A stretch of DNA of 64,000 nucleotides from Sphingomonas sp. Leaf9 (GCF_001421355.1 NZ_LMKC01000004.1:432597-496596), one strand, 5' to 3'; shown: positions 1 through 9,951, numbered from the stretch's first letter. Made by a program: numbers and translations. Notes: generated by a model from the sequence alone, not told the origin.

Positions 1-65
1 CGTTCGGTGCGTGGCACCTTGTCCACCGATGCAGGGGCACCGGGACCGGCAGCGTCGGTCGCCAT
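1..65 (-). CDS. N-terminus of a divergent gene, product unknown (cut by window edge)
   Basis: An ATG at 65-63 on the minus strand opens a frame that runs off the window after 21 codons. A strong purine-rich ribosome binding site (AGGAGAGGAGAA) lies just upstream. The visible residues begin MATDAAGPGAPASVDK and are rich in Ala, Gly and Pro, so they do not identify the protein. The gene is divergent from the TonB receptor, so a regulator of the receptor/transporter pair is possible, but that is inference only. Confidence 0.5.
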   Translation of the reverse strand, partial: MATDAAGPGAPASVDKVPRTE

Positions 66-94
66 GATTTTTCTCCTCTCCTGTCGGGCGCAAG

Positions 95-123
95 TTGAAA
101 CCCGGTTCAGCTTTCAGTATAGC
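95..123 (+). promoter_or_regulatory. Candidate sigma70-type promoter of the TonB receptor gene
   Basis: TTGAAA (95-100) and TATAGC (118-123) are separated by exactly 17 bases, a good match to the housekeeping consensus. The expected transcription start near 130 would leave a leader of about 50 bases before the ATG at 181. Seen by eye only; no transcript data. Confidence 0.45.
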
Positions 124-180
124 GAAGCGCAAAGACGTACAACCCGGCCAACGGGTGGCGTTCATATCAGGGAGAGGTCG

Positions 181-2418
181 ATGCGCCGCACATTCGGAAT
201 CCGCGCCAGTCTGCTTTTGGGGGCGGCACTCGCCGCATCGCCCGCACTCGCGCAAACCACGGAAACGCCGCCCGCTGCCCCGGCCGACTCGGCATCGGTG
301 GTTGAGGATCAGGGCGACGGCGATATCGTCGTCACGGCGCGTCGCCGTGCCGAAAGCGTCATCGACGTGCCGATCGCAATGTCGGTCGTCACCGGCGACC
401 AGCTGACCCGCACCGGCGCAGTCGACATCACCGCCTTGCAGGACAAGACCCCCAACCTGACGCTGCAGATCGCGCGCGGGTCGAACTCGACGCTGATCGC
501 CTTCAGCCGCGGCGTGGGACAGCAGGACCCGCTATGGGGCTTCGAACCCGGCGTCGGTCTCTATCTCGACGACGTCTATGTCGCCCGGCCGCAGGGCGCG
601 GTACTCGATATCTTCGACGTCGAGCGCGTGGAAGTGCTGCGCGGGCCGCAGGGCACGCTGTACGGCCGCAACACCATCGGCGGCGCGATCAAATACGTGA
701 CCAAGCGGCTGGGCCACGACTATGCCGCCACCGCCCGTGCCTCCTACGGCGCGTACAACCAGTTCGATCTGGTCGGGCAGGTGACGGTGCCGATCGGCGA
801 CACCCTCGCGATCGGCGGCGCGATCGCCCGCTACAAGCGCGACGGATACGGCACCAACCTGACCACCGGCGCCGATCAGTATGACAAGGACGTGCTGGCC
901 GCGCGCGTGTCGGCCGAATGGACCCCGACCGATGCGATCTTCGTCCGCGTCGCGGGCGATCGCACGCTCGACCGCTCGAACCCGCGCCACGGCACCCGCC
1001 TGACCGGCAACGGCAACGACGCGCGCTATGCCCCGACCGGCAATGTCTATGACACCCGCGCCGGCATCGGCGACCGCAACCGCGTGGTGGCGCAGGGGGT
1101 GTCGCTGACCGGCGAGTTCCAGCTCTCCGACCTGCTGACCTTCAAATCGATCAGCGCGTATCGCGAAGGCGCGACCAACACCGTCATCGATTTCGACAAC
1201 ACCGCGCTGCCGACGTTGGACGTGCCGGCGGAATATGACGACAACCAGTTCACGCAGGAACTCCAGCTGCTGGTGCAGGGCGACCGGGTGCAGGGGGTCG
1301 TCGGTCTCTATTACCTCAACGCCACCGCGTCGGGCGCGTTCGACACGGTGCTCGGCGGCCTCAACCTCACCACGCTGACCTCGGGCGAGGTGAAGACCAA
1401 GAGCTATGCCGCGTTCGGCGACATCAGCTTCGACGTGACCGACCAGCTGAAGATTTCGGGCGGCCTGCGCTATACCAAGGACGACAAGACCGGCACGGTG
1501 TTCCGCCGCAACTATACCGGCATCCGGTCCCCACGCTTCGGCAATGCCAATGCCGTACCCGGCCTGATCCGCACCGATTACACCAACGACCGCAGCTTCG
1601 ACCAGTTCACCCCGCGCGTCTCGATCAGCTATGAGCCGCGCAAGGATCTGAACCTCTATGCGTCATGGGGCAGGGGGTTCAAATCGGGCGGGTTCGACAT
1701 GCGCGGCGATGCGGTGTTCACGCCCACCACCGTCAATGGCTATGATCCCGAAAAGATCACCAGCTACGAAGTCGGCATGAAGGGCGCGTTCCTCGACCGC
1801 ACGCTGTTCCTCAACATGGCCGGCTATTATTCGCGCTACACCGACCAGCAGGTCACGGTGCAGGTGCCCAACATCAACGGCGGCATCGCCAGCTTCGTGG
1901 ATAACGCCGGCAAAGCGGACATTTACGGCCTGGAGATCGAGGCGCGGATGGTCCCGTCGCGTGAATTTTCGGCGCAGGTGTCGTTCGGCTACACCAATGC
2001 CGACTACAAGGAATTCCTGACCTTCATCAACGGCGGCACGACCCCGGTCGATGTGTCGAACCAGCGCGTGTTTCAGAATACGCCCGAATTCACCGCCGCC
2101 GCGTCGTTCACCGCCTCGACCGACTTTGCCGGCGGCGCGCTGTCGGTCACCCCCGAAGTGACGCTGCGCAGCGATTATTCGCTGTTCGAAATCCCGACCC
2201 CCGCGCTCGACCAGGACGGCTATGCGCTGGTCAATGCCTCGGTGAACTGGCTGTCAGGCAATGGCCGATATCGCCTCGGCATGGCGCTGCGCAACCTGAC
2301 CGACGAACGCTACCGGGTGGGCGGCTACAACTTCCCCGGCGCGCTCTTCGGCAATTCGATCATCGGCTATTACGGCCCGCCGCGCACGGCCACCGCAACG
2401 TTCGAAGTGAAGTTCTAA
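181..2418 (+). CDS. TonB-dependent receptor
   Basis: Outer-membrane active transporter of 745 aa. Residues 1-25 form a signal peptide ending ASPALAQ. A TonB-box/plug start, DIVVTARRR, lies at about 48-56. The plug domain follows (VERVEVLRGPQGTLYGRNTIGG), then a 22-strand-type barrel ending in the aromatic residue of TFEVKF, as expected for outer-membrane insertion. The ATG at 181 is chosen because it follows GGGAGAGG and starts the signal peptide; the frame is open further upstream but lacks signal features there. It is followed after 37 bases by an MFS transporter, so the two probably import one substrate across both membranes. The substrate cannot be read from the sequence. Confidence 0.93.
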   Translation: MRRTFGIRASLLLGAALAASPALAQTTETPPAAPADSASVVEDQGDGDIVVTARRRAESVIDVPIAMSVVTGDQLTRTGAVDITALQDKTPNLTLQIARGSNSTLIAFSRGVGQQDPLWGFEPGVGLYLDDVYVARPQGAVLDIFDVERVEVLRGPQGTLYGRNTIGGAIKYVTKRLGHDYAATARASYGAYNQFDLVGQVTVPIGDTLAIGGAIARYKRDGYGTNLTTGADQYDKDVLAARVSAEWTPTDAIFVRVAGDRTLDRSNPRHGTRLTGNGNDARYAPTGNVYDTRAGIGDRNRVVAQGVSLTGEFQLSDLLTFKSISAYREGATNTVIDFDNTALPTLDVPAEYDDNQFTQELQLLVQGDRVQGVVGLYYLNATASGAFDTVLGGLNLTTLTSGEVKTKSYAAFGDISFDVTDQLKISGGLRYTKDDKTGTVFRRNYTGIRSPRFGNANAVPGLIRTDYTNDRSFDQFTPRVSISYEPRKDLNLYASWGRGFKSGGFDMRGDAVFTPTTVNGYDPEKITSYEVGMKGAFLDRTLFLNMAGYYSRYTDQQVTVQVPNINGGIASFVDNAGKADIYGLEIEARMVPSREFSAQVSFGYTNADYKEFLTFINGGTTPVDVSNQRVFQNTPEFTAAASFTASTDFAGGALSVTPEVTLRSDYSLFEIPTPALDQDGYALVNASVNWLSGNGRYRLGMALRNLTDERYRVGGYNFPGALFGNSIIGYYGPPRTATATFEVKF

Positions 2419-2441
2419 ATCCTCCCCGGCACGGGGAGGAT
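2419..2441. repeat. Perfect hairpin (CTCCCCG family) between receptor and MFS genes
   Basis: Ten-base arms ATCCTCCCCG and CGGGGAGGAT flank a 3-base loop directly after the receptor stop codon. There is no U-tract, so it looks more like a short palindromic repeat or an RNA-stabilising hairpin than a factor-independent terminator. Related sequences occur at 34715-34850. Confidence 0.7.
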
Positions 2442-2455
2442 CTTCGAGGAAGTGC

Positions 2456-3682
2456 ATGAAAAACCCCCGCATCACCCTCGCCATGTTGCTGCTGGTCTAC
2501 AGCTTCAACTTCCTCGACCGGCAAATCCTTTCGATCCTCGCGCAGCCGGTGCAACGCGACCTCGGCCTCGACGACGGGCAGATGGGGATGCTCGGCGGCC
2601 TCGCCTTTGCCGCGCTTTATTCGACGCTGGCGATCCCGCTGGCGCTGATCGCCGACCGCACCAGCCGCACCTGGGTCATCACTATCAGCCTCGGCGTGTG
2701 GAGCGCGTTCACCGCGCTGTGCGGCACCGCGCAGAATTTTACCCAGATGTTCCTGTTCCGCCTGGGCGTCGGGGTAGGGGAGGCCGGCGGCGTCGCGCCG
2801 TCCTATGCGCTGATCGCCGACACCTTCCCGCCCGAACGCCGCGCCCGCGCGCTCGCCATCTATTCGCTCGGCATCCCATTGGGCGCAGCCGGCGGCGTCC
2901 TGCTCGGCGGCTATATCGCGCAGGCGGTGGAATGGCGCACCGCCTTCTACACGGTCGGCCTCGCCGGCCTCGTCATCGCCCCCTTCTTCCGGTTGCTGGT
3001 AAAGGACCCGCCGCGCGCGGCGGCCAGCGCCGACCGTATCCCCGTCGGCCGGGTGTTCGGCATCCTCGCCCGCAAACCCAGCTTCTGGCTGATGGCGTTC
3101 GGCGCGGCGGCGGGGTCGATGTGCGGGTACGGGGTGGCGTTCTGGCTACCCAGCCTGATGATGCGCAGCTTCGGCCTCGACCTGATCCAGACCGGCCAGT
3201 TCTTCGGCGCGCTGCTGCTGACCGGCGGGGTGGCGGGTATCCTGCTCGGCGGATCGCTCGGCGACCGGCTGGGCCAGCGCAACAAGCGCTGGTACGCGCT
3301 GCTCCCCGCGCTCTGCTATGTGCTGGGCACGCCGCTGTTCATCGCTGGCGTGCTGTCGAGCGGCTGGGTGGCGGCGTTCGCGCTGTTCCTGCTCCCGCAG
3401 GCACTGGTCTATGTGTGGCTCGGCCCGGTGCTGACCGCCGTCCAGCATCTGGTGCCGGCACACATGCGGGCCACCGCCTCGGCCTGTTTCCTGCTCATCA
3501 ACAACCTGATCGGGCTGGGCTTGGGCAGCTGGGTCGTCGGCCAGCTGTCGAAGGGGCTGGCCCCGACCTACGGCACCGAATCGCTACGCTACGCCATCGC
3601 GGGGGCACTGTGCCTGTATCTGGTCGCCGGCGCCCTGATGGCTCTCGCCAGCCGCCGCCTCAGCCGCGACTGGGTGGCGTAA
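2456..3682 (+). CDS. MFS transporter (spinster-like)
   Basis: Inner-membrane major facilitator protein of 408 aa with about 12 hydrophobic segments. The start MKNPRITLAMLLLVYSFNFLDRQIL, the loop 2-3 motif (ADRTSRTW) and the acidic GVGVGEAGGVAPSY helix are typical of the Spns-like MFS group common in sphingomonads. The ATG at 2456 follows GAGGAAG. It lies just downstream of the TonB receptor and is probably cotranscribed, suggesting inner-membrane uptake of what the receptor imports. Substrate unknown. Confidence 0.9.
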   Translation: MKNPRITLAMLLLVYSFNFLDRQILSILAQPVQRDLGLDDGQMGMLGGLAFAALYSTLAIPLALIADRTSRTWVITISLGVWSAFTALCGTAQNFTQMFLFRLGVGVGEAGGVAPSYALIADTFPPERRARALAIYSLGIPLGAAGGVLLGGYIAQAVEWRTAFYTVGLAGLVIAPFFRLLVKDPPRAAASADRIPVGRVFGILARKPSFWLMAFGAAAGSMCGYGVAFWLPSLMMRSFGLDLIQTGQFFGALLLTGGVAGILLGGSLGDRLGQRNKRWYALLPALCYVLGTPLFIAGVLSSGWVAAFALFLLPQALVYVWLGPVLTAVQHLVPAHMRATASACFLLINNLIGLGLGSWVVGQLSKGLAPTYGTESLRYAIAGALCLYLVAGALMALASRRLSRDWVA

Positions 3683-3694
3683 CCTCCCCCACAA

Positions 3695-3723
3695 CGTCAC
3701 CCCGGGCTTGACCCGGGGTGACG
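3695..3723. repeat. Family A palindrome (GTCACCCCGG)
   Basis: Twelve-base perfect arms (CGTCACCCCGGG / CCCGGGGTGACG) around a 5-base loop. The same unit occurs at 22724-22752 and, doubled, at 37777-37860, with a decayed copy at 5494-5520. Confidence 0.85.
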
Positions 3724-3751
3724 AAGGGGCAAGCGTGCGCGAAACGCCAAG

Positions 3752-3838
3752 CCGTATCCCCGCGCAGGCGGGGATCCAGGGCCAAGCAATCCAACGTCGC
3801 GTTCGAAACCCTGGACCCCCGCCTGCGCGGGGATACGG
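3752..3838. repeat. Family B paired palindrome between MFS gene and prfC
   Basis: Thirty-base arms at 3752-3781 and 3809-3838 are inverted near-perfect copies. Each arm carries its own smaller palindrome (CCCCGCGCAGGCGGGG and its partner). The spacer is 27 bases. It sits between the convergent ends of the MFS gene and prfC and could act as a bidirectional transcript end. Related elements are at 10279-10375 and 44909-44990. Confidence 0.85.
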
Positions 3839-3854
3839 ATCAATAGGTGATGCC

Positions 3855-5426
3855 TTACCGCTCCCGCGTCGCCGCGAACTTCACCTTCGAATATTTGTCG
3901 GCGATATACCCGACCTCCCACGCACTCTTTGCCAGGAACACCGGATTCCCGTCGCGATCCTTTGCCATCGCGCTGCGATGCAGGTCGGTAAACGCCTTCA
4001 GGTCGACCGGATCGCCCGCCGACACCCAACGCGCGGTCTCGAACGGTGCCATTTCCAGCCCCGCCGCGACCTTGTACTCAACCTCCAGCCGGCTCAGCAG
4101 CACTTCCAGCTGCAACTGCCCGACCACCCCGATCACCCAGTTCGACCCGATGTCGGGATAGAAGACCTGCGTCACGCCTTCCTCGGCCATGTCGTCGAGG
4201 GCTTTCCGCAACTGCTTGGTCTTGGTCGGGTCCTTCAACACCACGCGGCGCAGGATTTCCGGCGCAAAGTTCGGCAGCCCGGTAAAGCGCACATCGGCCC
4301 GCTCCGACAGCGTATCGCCGACGCGCAGCGTGCCATGGTTGGGAATGCCGATGATGTCGCCGGGATAGGCCTCGTCCGCCAACTCACGTTCGCGCGCGAA
4401 GAACAGGATCGGCGAATGGATCGCGATCGGCTTGCCATGCCCCGTCGGGGTCAGCTTCATGCCGCGTTTGAACACCCCCGAACACAGCCGCATGAACGCG
4501 ATCCGGTCACGATGGTTGGGGTCCATGTTCGCCTGCACCTTGAACACGAACCCGGTCACCCGATCGTCGGTCGGGTCGACCGGTGCGGGCTCGGCCGGCT
4601 GCGGGCGGGGCGGGGGGGCGTGGCGGGCGATCGCGTCGATCAGCGAATCGACGCCGAATTCCTTCAGCGCCGACCCGAAATAGACCGGGGTCAGGTCACC
4701 CGCGCGATACGCCGCGCCATCGAAGCTCGCATAGCCGCCGGTCGCCAGCTCGGCCTCCTCGCGCAGCCGCTCGGCCCCTTCCGCCGACAGCACCGAATCG
4801 ATCCGTTCGTCGTCGAGGCCGGTGAACTGCTCCACCTTACCCTGGAAGTCCTTGGTCCCGGCCTCCGGCTGCAACAGCCGATTGTCGACCAGGTCGTAAA
4901 TCCCCTCGAACTGCCCGCCCATGCCCGCCGGCCAGGTCATCGGGCATACGTCGAGCTGCAGCATGTCGGCGACTTCATCGAGCAGCGCGAACGGATCGCG
5001 CCCTTCGCGGTCGACCTTGTTGACGAAGGTGATGATCGGCACGCTGCGCAGCCGGCACACTTCGAACAGCTTGCGGGTCTGCGGCTCGATGCCCTTCGCC
5101 GCGTCGATCACCATCACCGCCGAATCGACCGCGGTCAGCGTGCGATAGGTATCTTCGGAAAAGTCTTCGTGGCCCGGCGTGTCGAGCAGGTTGAAGGTCA
5201 GGCCGTTCCGCTCGAACGTCATCACCGACGACGTGACCGAAATCCCGCGCTGCTGCTCGATCTTCATCCAGTCCGACCGCGCGCGACGGGCGGCACCACG
5301 TGCCTTCACCTCGCCCGCCAAGTGAATAGCGCCGCCGAACAGCAGCAGCTTTTCGGTCAGCGTGGTCTTGCCGGCGTCGGGGTGGGAGATGATCGCAAAG
5401 GTGCGGCGATCGGAAATATGGTCCAT
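3855..5426 (-). CDS. prfC: Peptide chain release factor 3
   Basis: GTPase that recycles release factors 1 and 2 from the ribosome after termination. The protein is 523 aa, close to E. coli RF3 (529). The G1 motif HPDAGKTT is at residues 15-22, followed by the switch region RGISVTSSVM, G3 DTPGHEDF and G4 NKVD. The elongation-factor-like domains II and III follow, with the RF3-type C-terminus. The gene stands alone, convergent with the MFS gene and separated from the next minus-strand gene by 96 bases. Confidence 0.97.
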   Translation of the reverse strand: MDHISDRRTFAIISHPDAGKTTLTEKLLLFGGAIHLAGEVKARGAARRARSDWMKIEQQRGISVTSSVMTFERNGLTFNLLDTPGHEDFSEDTYRTLTAVDSAVMVIDAAKGIEPQTRKLFEVCRLRSVPIITFVNKVDREGRDPFALLDEVADMLQLDVCPMTWPAGMGGQFEGIYDLVDNRLLQPEAGTKDFQGKVEQFTGLDDERIDSVLSAEGAERLREEAELATGGYASFDGAAYRAGDLTPVYFGSALKEFGVDSLIDAIARHAPPPRPQPAEPAPVDPTDDRVTGFVFKVQANMDPNHRDRIAFMRLCSGVFKRGMKLTPTGHGKPIAIHSPILFFARERELADEAYPGDIIGIPNHGTLRVGDTLSERADVRFTGLPNFAPEILRRVVLKDPTKTKQLRKALDDMAEEGVTQVFYPDIGSNWVIGVVGQLQLEVLLSRLEVEYKVAAGLEMAPFETARWVSAGDPVDLKAFTDLHRSAMAKDRDGNPVFLAKSAWEVGYIADKYSKVKFAATRER

Positions 5427-5493
5427 CGCCGGCCTTTAGGGCCGCAGGGGGATTCCCGCAACGGAGCGTTGTCGAACGCTACACCCGGCCCCA

Positions 5494-5520
5494 CGTCACC
5501 CCGGACACGATCTGGGGTTC
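5494..5520. repeat. Decayed family A palindrome
   Basis: CGTCACCCCGGA is followed by a partner arm with several substitutions (TCTGGGGTTCGA). It appears to be a degenerate copy of the repeat at 3695-3723. Confidence 0.5.
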
Positions 5521-5522
5521 GA

Positions 5523-6392
5523 TCACTCCACCAACGTCACCGACATCGCCACCCGATGCGTCGCCCCCGGCGCGACCCGGTGGATGCCCGGCTTGTCGAA
5601 GATGTCCCCGGCAAAGCCTTCCGGATCGGCGATCCCGTCCCACGGCTCGATGCACACGAACGCCGACCCCGGCTTGGTCCAGATGCCGAGCTTCGGCATC
5701 CCCGGAAAATCGACGCGCAGCTGCGGCCCGTCCTCGGCGCCATAGGTAACGCTGTCGCTCTGCACCGGATCGAACACCAGCGCGTCATTGGCGAACAGCG
5801 CGTCGTTCAGTTTCAGCAGCTTGCCGTCCAATAGGCTGGGCCGCCGCTCCGCCGCGATCGTCCCGTTGGCAGCGATCGCCGCGACGGTGCCAACTTCCGC
5901 GTCCGAAAATACCATCCGGTGCGCCGCCCGGTCGCGCCCGTAGGGCAGCGGCCAAGCGAACGCCGGATGGAAGCCGATGCTCGCCGGCAGGTCGCGGTCA
6001 CCGCTATTGGTCACCGTCACCTCGGTATGCAGGGTCGCCCCGTCCAGCCGATGTTCCACGTGAAGCACGAACGCGAATGGATAGACCTTCCGCGTCTCGG
6101 CATCATCGACCAGCTCGAACCGCACCGATGTGTCGGTCTGCCCAACCTTCACGAACATCGACCGCCGCGCAAAGCCATGCTTGGCGAGGTGGTAGACCGT
6201 GCCATCGACATGATAGCGATCGTCCTGCACCGCGCCGATGATCGGGAACAGGATCGGCGCATGGCCAGTCCAGTATGCCGGATCGGCATTGGTCATCAGC
6301 TCGCGACCGTGCGGGTCCTTGATCGAATGCAGTTCGGCACCGAGCGGCTCGACGGCGACGGTCAGCGTTCCGTTGGTCAGGGTCACGGTCAT
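5523..6392 (-). CDS. Aldose 1-epimerase family protein (LacX-like)
   Basis: A 289-aa protein of the galactose-mutarotase fold. It starts [20 protein letters not shown] and contains LFPIIGAVQDDRY, the conserved AKHGFARR block carrying a catalytic-type His, and GFHPAFAWPLP with the second His. This pattern fits the LacX/YeaD-like branch rather than classical GalM, so the sugar substrate is uncertain. The ATG at 6392 overlaps the pheT stop as ATGA, indicating translational coupling to the phenylalanyl-tRNA synthetase genes although no functional link is obvious. Confidence 0.88.
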   Translation of the reverse strand: MTVTLTNGTLTVAVEPLGAELHSIKDPHGRELMTNADPAYWTGHAPILFPIIGAVQDDRYHVDGTVYHLAKHGFARRSMFVKVGQTDTSVRFELVDDAETRKVYPFAFVLHVEHRLDGATLHTEVTVTNSGDRDLPASIGFHPAFAWPLPYGRDRAAHRMVFSDAEVGTVAAIAANGTIAAERRPSLLDGKLLKLNDALFANDALVFDPVQSDSVTYGAEDGPQLRVDFPGMPKLGIWTKPGSAFVCIEPWDGIADPEGFAGDIFDKPGIHRVAPGATHRVAMSVTLVE

Positions 6393-8752
6393 GCGCGCAG
6401 GCTCCCACCGATCTTCTTGGCCGCCGCGACGATCTTGTCCGAAATCGCCTTCAGCTCGACATCGGTGAAGCTCTTCGCTCCCGGCTGCAACGTGACCTCG
6501 ATCGCAAGGCTCTTGTGCCCCGGCTCGACGCCCTGCCCAGCAAACACGTCGAACAGCCGCGCATCGACGATCGCCGCCTTGTCGGCCCCCCGCACCGCCC
6601 GCACCAGCTGATCGCCGGTCACGTCGTCCGCCACCAGGAACGCGAAGTCGCGCGTCACCCCCTGCAACGACGGCGGCGCATAGGCCGCGCGCATGAAGCC
6701 CTGGCCCCGCTTGGCCGGCAGCGCGTCGAGATAAATCTCCGCCGCCACCACGCCGCCGCCCAGGTCGAACGCCTTGGCGGTGGTCGGGTGCAGCACGCCG
6801 AAGCTCGCCAGCACCGTCTTCGGCCCCAGCCGCAGCGTCGCCGACTGGCCCGGATGGAACACGTCGCCAGCGCCGTCCATCACCTGCAAATTGCCGACCG
6901 GCGCGCCGGCAGCTTCCAGCAACGCCAGTACCTCGGCCTTGGCATCGAACGCATCGAAGCCCTGTGCCTTGCCCGTCCGCCAGTTGCGCGGAGCCCGCTC
7001 GCCCGCCAGCACGACGCCCAGCGTCGCGCGCTCGCCCTCGGCCAGATAGCGCCGGCCGATCTCGAACAGCCGCACGCTCGATTGCCCCCGCTTGGCATTG
7101 CGCGCGGCGGCACTGAGCAGTCCGGGCAGCAGCGACGGGCGCATGACCCGCATGTTGCTGGCAATCGGGTTCACCACCTCCCATGCACCGCCGCCGAACG
7201 GCGCGGCTTCGTCATCGGCGATGAAGCTCCACGTGATCGCCTCGGCCAACCCCCGTGCCGCCGCCGCGCGGCGCATCCGCCGCTCCAGCTTCTGCTCGGG
7301 CGTCGCGGTCGGCACCGCCACCCCGGCGGGGCGGTCGAGCGGGGTGGACGGCACCTTGTCCAGCCCCTCGATCCGGATCACTTCCTCGACCAGATCGGCG
7401 GTCCCCTCGACATCGCGCCGCCACGTGGGCACGGTCACCTGCCAGTTGTCACCAACGATGAAGCCCAGCCGTTCGAGAATTGCGCGCTGCCGGTCCTCGG
7501 CCACGTCCAGCCCGCCCAGCGTCGCGACGCGGCCCGGCTGATGGATGATCGTGCGGGCCTCGGTCGGCGGCGTGCCGGCCCTGGTCACGCCGCTGGCCTG
7601 TCCGCCGCACAACCGCAGGACATAGTCGGTGGCGATGGCCAGCCCCTGCTCGACGAACGCCGGATCGACCCCGCGTTCGAACCGCGTACGCGCATCGCTG
7701 GTCAGCGCCAGCTTCTGCCCCGTCCGCGTGATCGCTTCAGGGGTGAAATAGGCACATTCGATCAGCACGTCGGTGGTCGTGTCCGACACGCCCGAATGCT
7801 CGCCGCCCATGATCCCGCCGATGTCGTGCACCGCGCCGGCATCGGCGATTACCGTTTCACCGCCGCTCAGCGTGTACGCCTTGCCGTTCAGCACGACGAC
7901 GCTCTCGCCCGGAATTGCGACCCGCGCGACCAGCCCGCCGTCCAGCTTGGCCATGTCATAGACGTGGAGCGGCCGCCCCAGATCGAACATCACGTAATTG
8001 GTAATGTCGACCAGCGTCGAAATCGGCTTCTGCCCGATCGCGTTCAGCCGGCGGCGCATCCATTCGGGCGACTCGCCATTGGTCAGCCCCCGCACCGCCT
8101 GCGCATAAAAGGCCGGGCAGCCCGCCGCATCCTCGACCCGCACGTCGGGGCCGGCACCTTCGCCGGCAACCGCCGGCACCGCCAGCGGCTTCAACGTGCC
8201 ATAGCCCGCTGCCGCCAGATCGCGTGCGATTCCGCGCACGCCCATGCAATCCTGCCGGTTCGGCGTGACGCTGATGTCGATCACCGGATCGTCTAGCCCG
8301 GCATAGGCGGGGAAGGCGGTCCCGACCGGCGCATCGGCGGGCAGCTCGATGATCCCGTCATGATCCTCGCCCAGCTCCAGTTCGCGGGTCGAACACATCA
8401 TGCCGTTCGATTCGACGCCGCGGATCGCCGCGACCTTCAGCACCATGCCATTGGCCGGCACCGTCGCGCCGGGCATCCCGAACACGCCGACCAGTCCCGC
8501 GCGGGCGTTGGGCGCACCGCACACGACCTGCAACGGGCCGTCGCCGGCATCGACCGACAGGACCTGCAGCTTGTCCGCCTGCGGATGTGGTTCGGCGCTC
8601 AGCACGCGGGCGACGCGGAACGCGGCCAGCTTCTCGCCCGGATCCTCGACGCCCTCGACTTCCAGCCCGATCGCGTTCAGCGCGCCGAGGATCGTGTCCA
8701 GCGAGGCATCGGTATCGAGATGCTCGTGCAGCCAGCTCAAGGTGAACTTCAT
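6389..8752 (-). CDS. pheT: Phenylalanyl-tRNA synthetase beta subunit
   Basis: Large subunit of the alpha2-beta2 enzyme that charges tRNA-Phe; 787 aa, normal length. In order it has an N-terminal core ([14 protein letters not shown]), an EMAP-type tRNA-binding domain around residues 40-150, the B3/B4 editing region, B5, a catalytic-like core, and a C-terminal ferredoxin-like anticodon-binding domain ([14 protein letters not shown]). The ATG at 8752 overlaps the pheS stop by four bases. The longer upstream frame overlaps pheS and is rejected. Confidence 0.97.
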   Translation of the reverse strand: MKFTLSWLHEHLDTDASLDTILGALNAIGLEVEGVEDPGEKLAAFRVARVLSAEPHPQADKLQVLSVDAGDGPLQVVCGAPNARAGLVGVFGMPGATVPANGMVLKVAAIRGVESNGMMCSTRELELGEDHDGIIELPADAPVGTAFPAYAGLDDPVIDISVTPNRQDCMGVRGIARDLAAAGYGTLKPLAVPAVAGEGAGPDVRVEDAAGCPAFYAQAVRGLTNGESPEWMRRRLNAIGQKPISTLVDITNYVMFDLGRPLHVYDMAKLDGGLVARVAIPGESVVVLNGKAYTLSGGETVIADAGAVHDIGGIMGGEHSGVSDTTTDVLIECAYFTPEAITRTGQKLALTSDARTRFERGVDPAFVEQGLAIATDYVLRLCGGQASGVTRAGTPPTEARTIIHQPGRVATLGGLDVAEDRQRAILERLGFIVGDNWQVTVPTWRRDVEGTADLVEEVIRIEGLDKVPSTPLDRPAGVAVPTATPEQKLERRMRRAAAARGLAEAITWSFIADDEAAPFGGGAWEVVNPIASNMRVMRPSLLPGLLSAAARNAKRGQSSVRLFEIGRRYLAEGERATLGVVLAGERAPRNWRTGKAQGFDAFDAKAEVLALLEAAGAPVGNLQVMDGAGDVFHPGQSATLRLGPKTVLASFGVLHPTTAKAFDLGGGVVAAEIYLDALPAKRGQGFMRAAYAPPSLQGVTRDFAFLVADDVTGDQLVRAVRGADKAAIVDARLFDVFAGQGVEPGHKSLAIEVTLQPGAKSFTDVELKAISDKIVAAAKKIGGSLRA

Positions 8753-9918
8753 GCGCCTACTCCCCCCGACAGCGTGGGGACGTCCAGCGCCGCAAATCCA
8801 TAATGTTTCAACCAGCGCAGATCGCCGTCGAAGAACGGGCGCAAATCGTCCATGCCGTATTTCAGCATCGCCAGCCGGTCGACGCCGGTGCCGAACGCGA
8901 ACCCCTGCCACTCATCGGGGTCGAGGCCACAGGCCGCGATGACCTTGGGGTGGACCATGCCGCTGCCCAGCACTTCCATCCAGCCGCCATTGCCCTTCGC
9001 CGGATCACCGCCGACGACGCGCCGGCCCTTTTCCAGCGTATAGCCGATATCGACCTCCGCCGAGGGTTCGGTGAACGGGAAATAGCTCGGGCGCAGGCGC
9101 AGCACGATGTCATCGCGCTCGAAATAGGCTTTCAGGAACGTCTCCAGCGTCCATTTGAGATGCCCCATATGGATGCCGCGATCGATCACCAGACCCTCGA
9201 TCTGGTGGAACATCGGGGTGTGGGTCGCGTCGCTGTCGCTGCGATAGACCCGGCCCGGCGCGATGATGCGGATCGGGGGTTGCTGTGTCATCATCGTGCG
9301 GATTTGGACGGGGCTGGTATGCGTTCTCAGGACGTAGCGTTCGGGGGCGCCGGTGGCGGAGCCGCCGTCGTCGGACGGCGCTTCGGCGCCGCCGGCCGCG
9401 CTTGCGCTGGTCTCGCCCTGCGGGCTTCGGCGCTGCGCGTAGAACGTATCATGCATCGCGCGCGCCGGATGCGTCTCCGGAATGTTGAGCGCGGTGAAGT
9501 TGTGCCAGTCGTCCTCGATCTCCGGCCCCGTCGCGACGGCAAAGCCCAGATCGGCAAAGATTTCGGCCAGCTCGTCCATCACCTGCGACACCGGGTGCAC
9601 CCCGCCGGTTGCGATGCGGTCGGCGGGCAGGGTCAGGTCGACGCGTTCCGACGCCAGCTTCGCCGCCAGCGCGCGCGCCTCCAGATCGGCCTTGCGGGCA
9701 CCGATCGCGCTGGTCACCGCCTCACGCAGCGCGTGGATGCCCGGCGCTACGGTCTGGCGTTCCTCGGGCGACAGGCTGCCCAGCGTCTTCAGCAGGCCGG
9801 TCACCGCCCCCTGTTTGCCCAGCGCATGAACACGCACCGCCTCCAGCGCGTCAACGCCCGCAGAGGCATCGATGGCGGCGAGCAGGTCGGCACGCAATTG
9901 GTCGAGATCGGGGGTCAC
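8749..9918 (-). CDS. pheS: Phenylalanyl-tRNA synthetase alpha subunit, with an internal insertion
   Basis: Catalytic subunit of PheRS, 389 aa, starting at GTG. An N-terminal coiled coil (residues 1-90) precedes the class II core: motif 2 ([21 protein letters not shown]), [11 protein letters not shown] and motif 3 ([17 protein letters not shown]). Residues about 163-193, between HDTFYAQ and YVLRTHTSP, are a Ser/Ala/Gly/Asp-rich stretch with no place in ordinary PheS, where these strands are nearly adjacent. The DNA there (9340-9432) is strongly palindromic, suggesting an in-frame repeat insertion. The flanking catalytic motifs are intact, so the enzyme should work. Confidence 0.97.
   Translation of the reverse strand: MTPDLDQLRADLLAAIDASAGVDALEAVRVHALGKQGAVTGLLKTLGSLSPEERQTVAPGIHALREAVTSAIGARKADLEARALAAKLASERVDLTLPADRIATGGVHPVSQVMDELAEIFADLGFAVATGPEIEDDWHNFTALNIPETHPARAMHDTFYAQRRSPQGETSASAAGGAEAPSDDGGSATGAPERYVLRTHTSPVQIRTMMTQQPPIRIIAPGRVYRSDSDATHTPMFHQIEGLVIDRGIHMGHLKWTLETFLKAYFERDDIVLRLRPSYFPFTEPSAEVDIGYTLEKGRRVVGGDPAKGNGGWMEVLGSGMVHPKVIAACGLDPDEWQGFAFGTGVDRLAMLKYGMDDLRPFFDGDLRWLKHYGFAALDVPTLSGGVGA
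9340..9432. repeat. Palindromic repeat-like insertion inside pheS
   Basis: This 93-bp stretch encodes the extra Ser/Ala/Gly-rich segment of PheS without breaking the frame. It contains nested GC hairpins, for example GGCGC-TTCG-GCGCC on the plus strand, and its composition is unlike the flanking catalytic codons. It resembles the idea of palindromic elements that insert in frame in protein genes, as in Rickettsia. No second copy is seen in this window. Confidence 0.55.
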
Positions 9919-9951
9919 GGTCGCTCCGGTGGTCGGGATAGGCGACCGGCT

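Noticed and set aside
3708..5834. Very long plus-strand open frame antisense to prfC
   Set aside because: It mirrors the prfC codons, has His/Arg-rich low-complexity sequence typical of shadow frames in GC-rich DNA, and crosses repeat DNA. PrfC is unambiguous.
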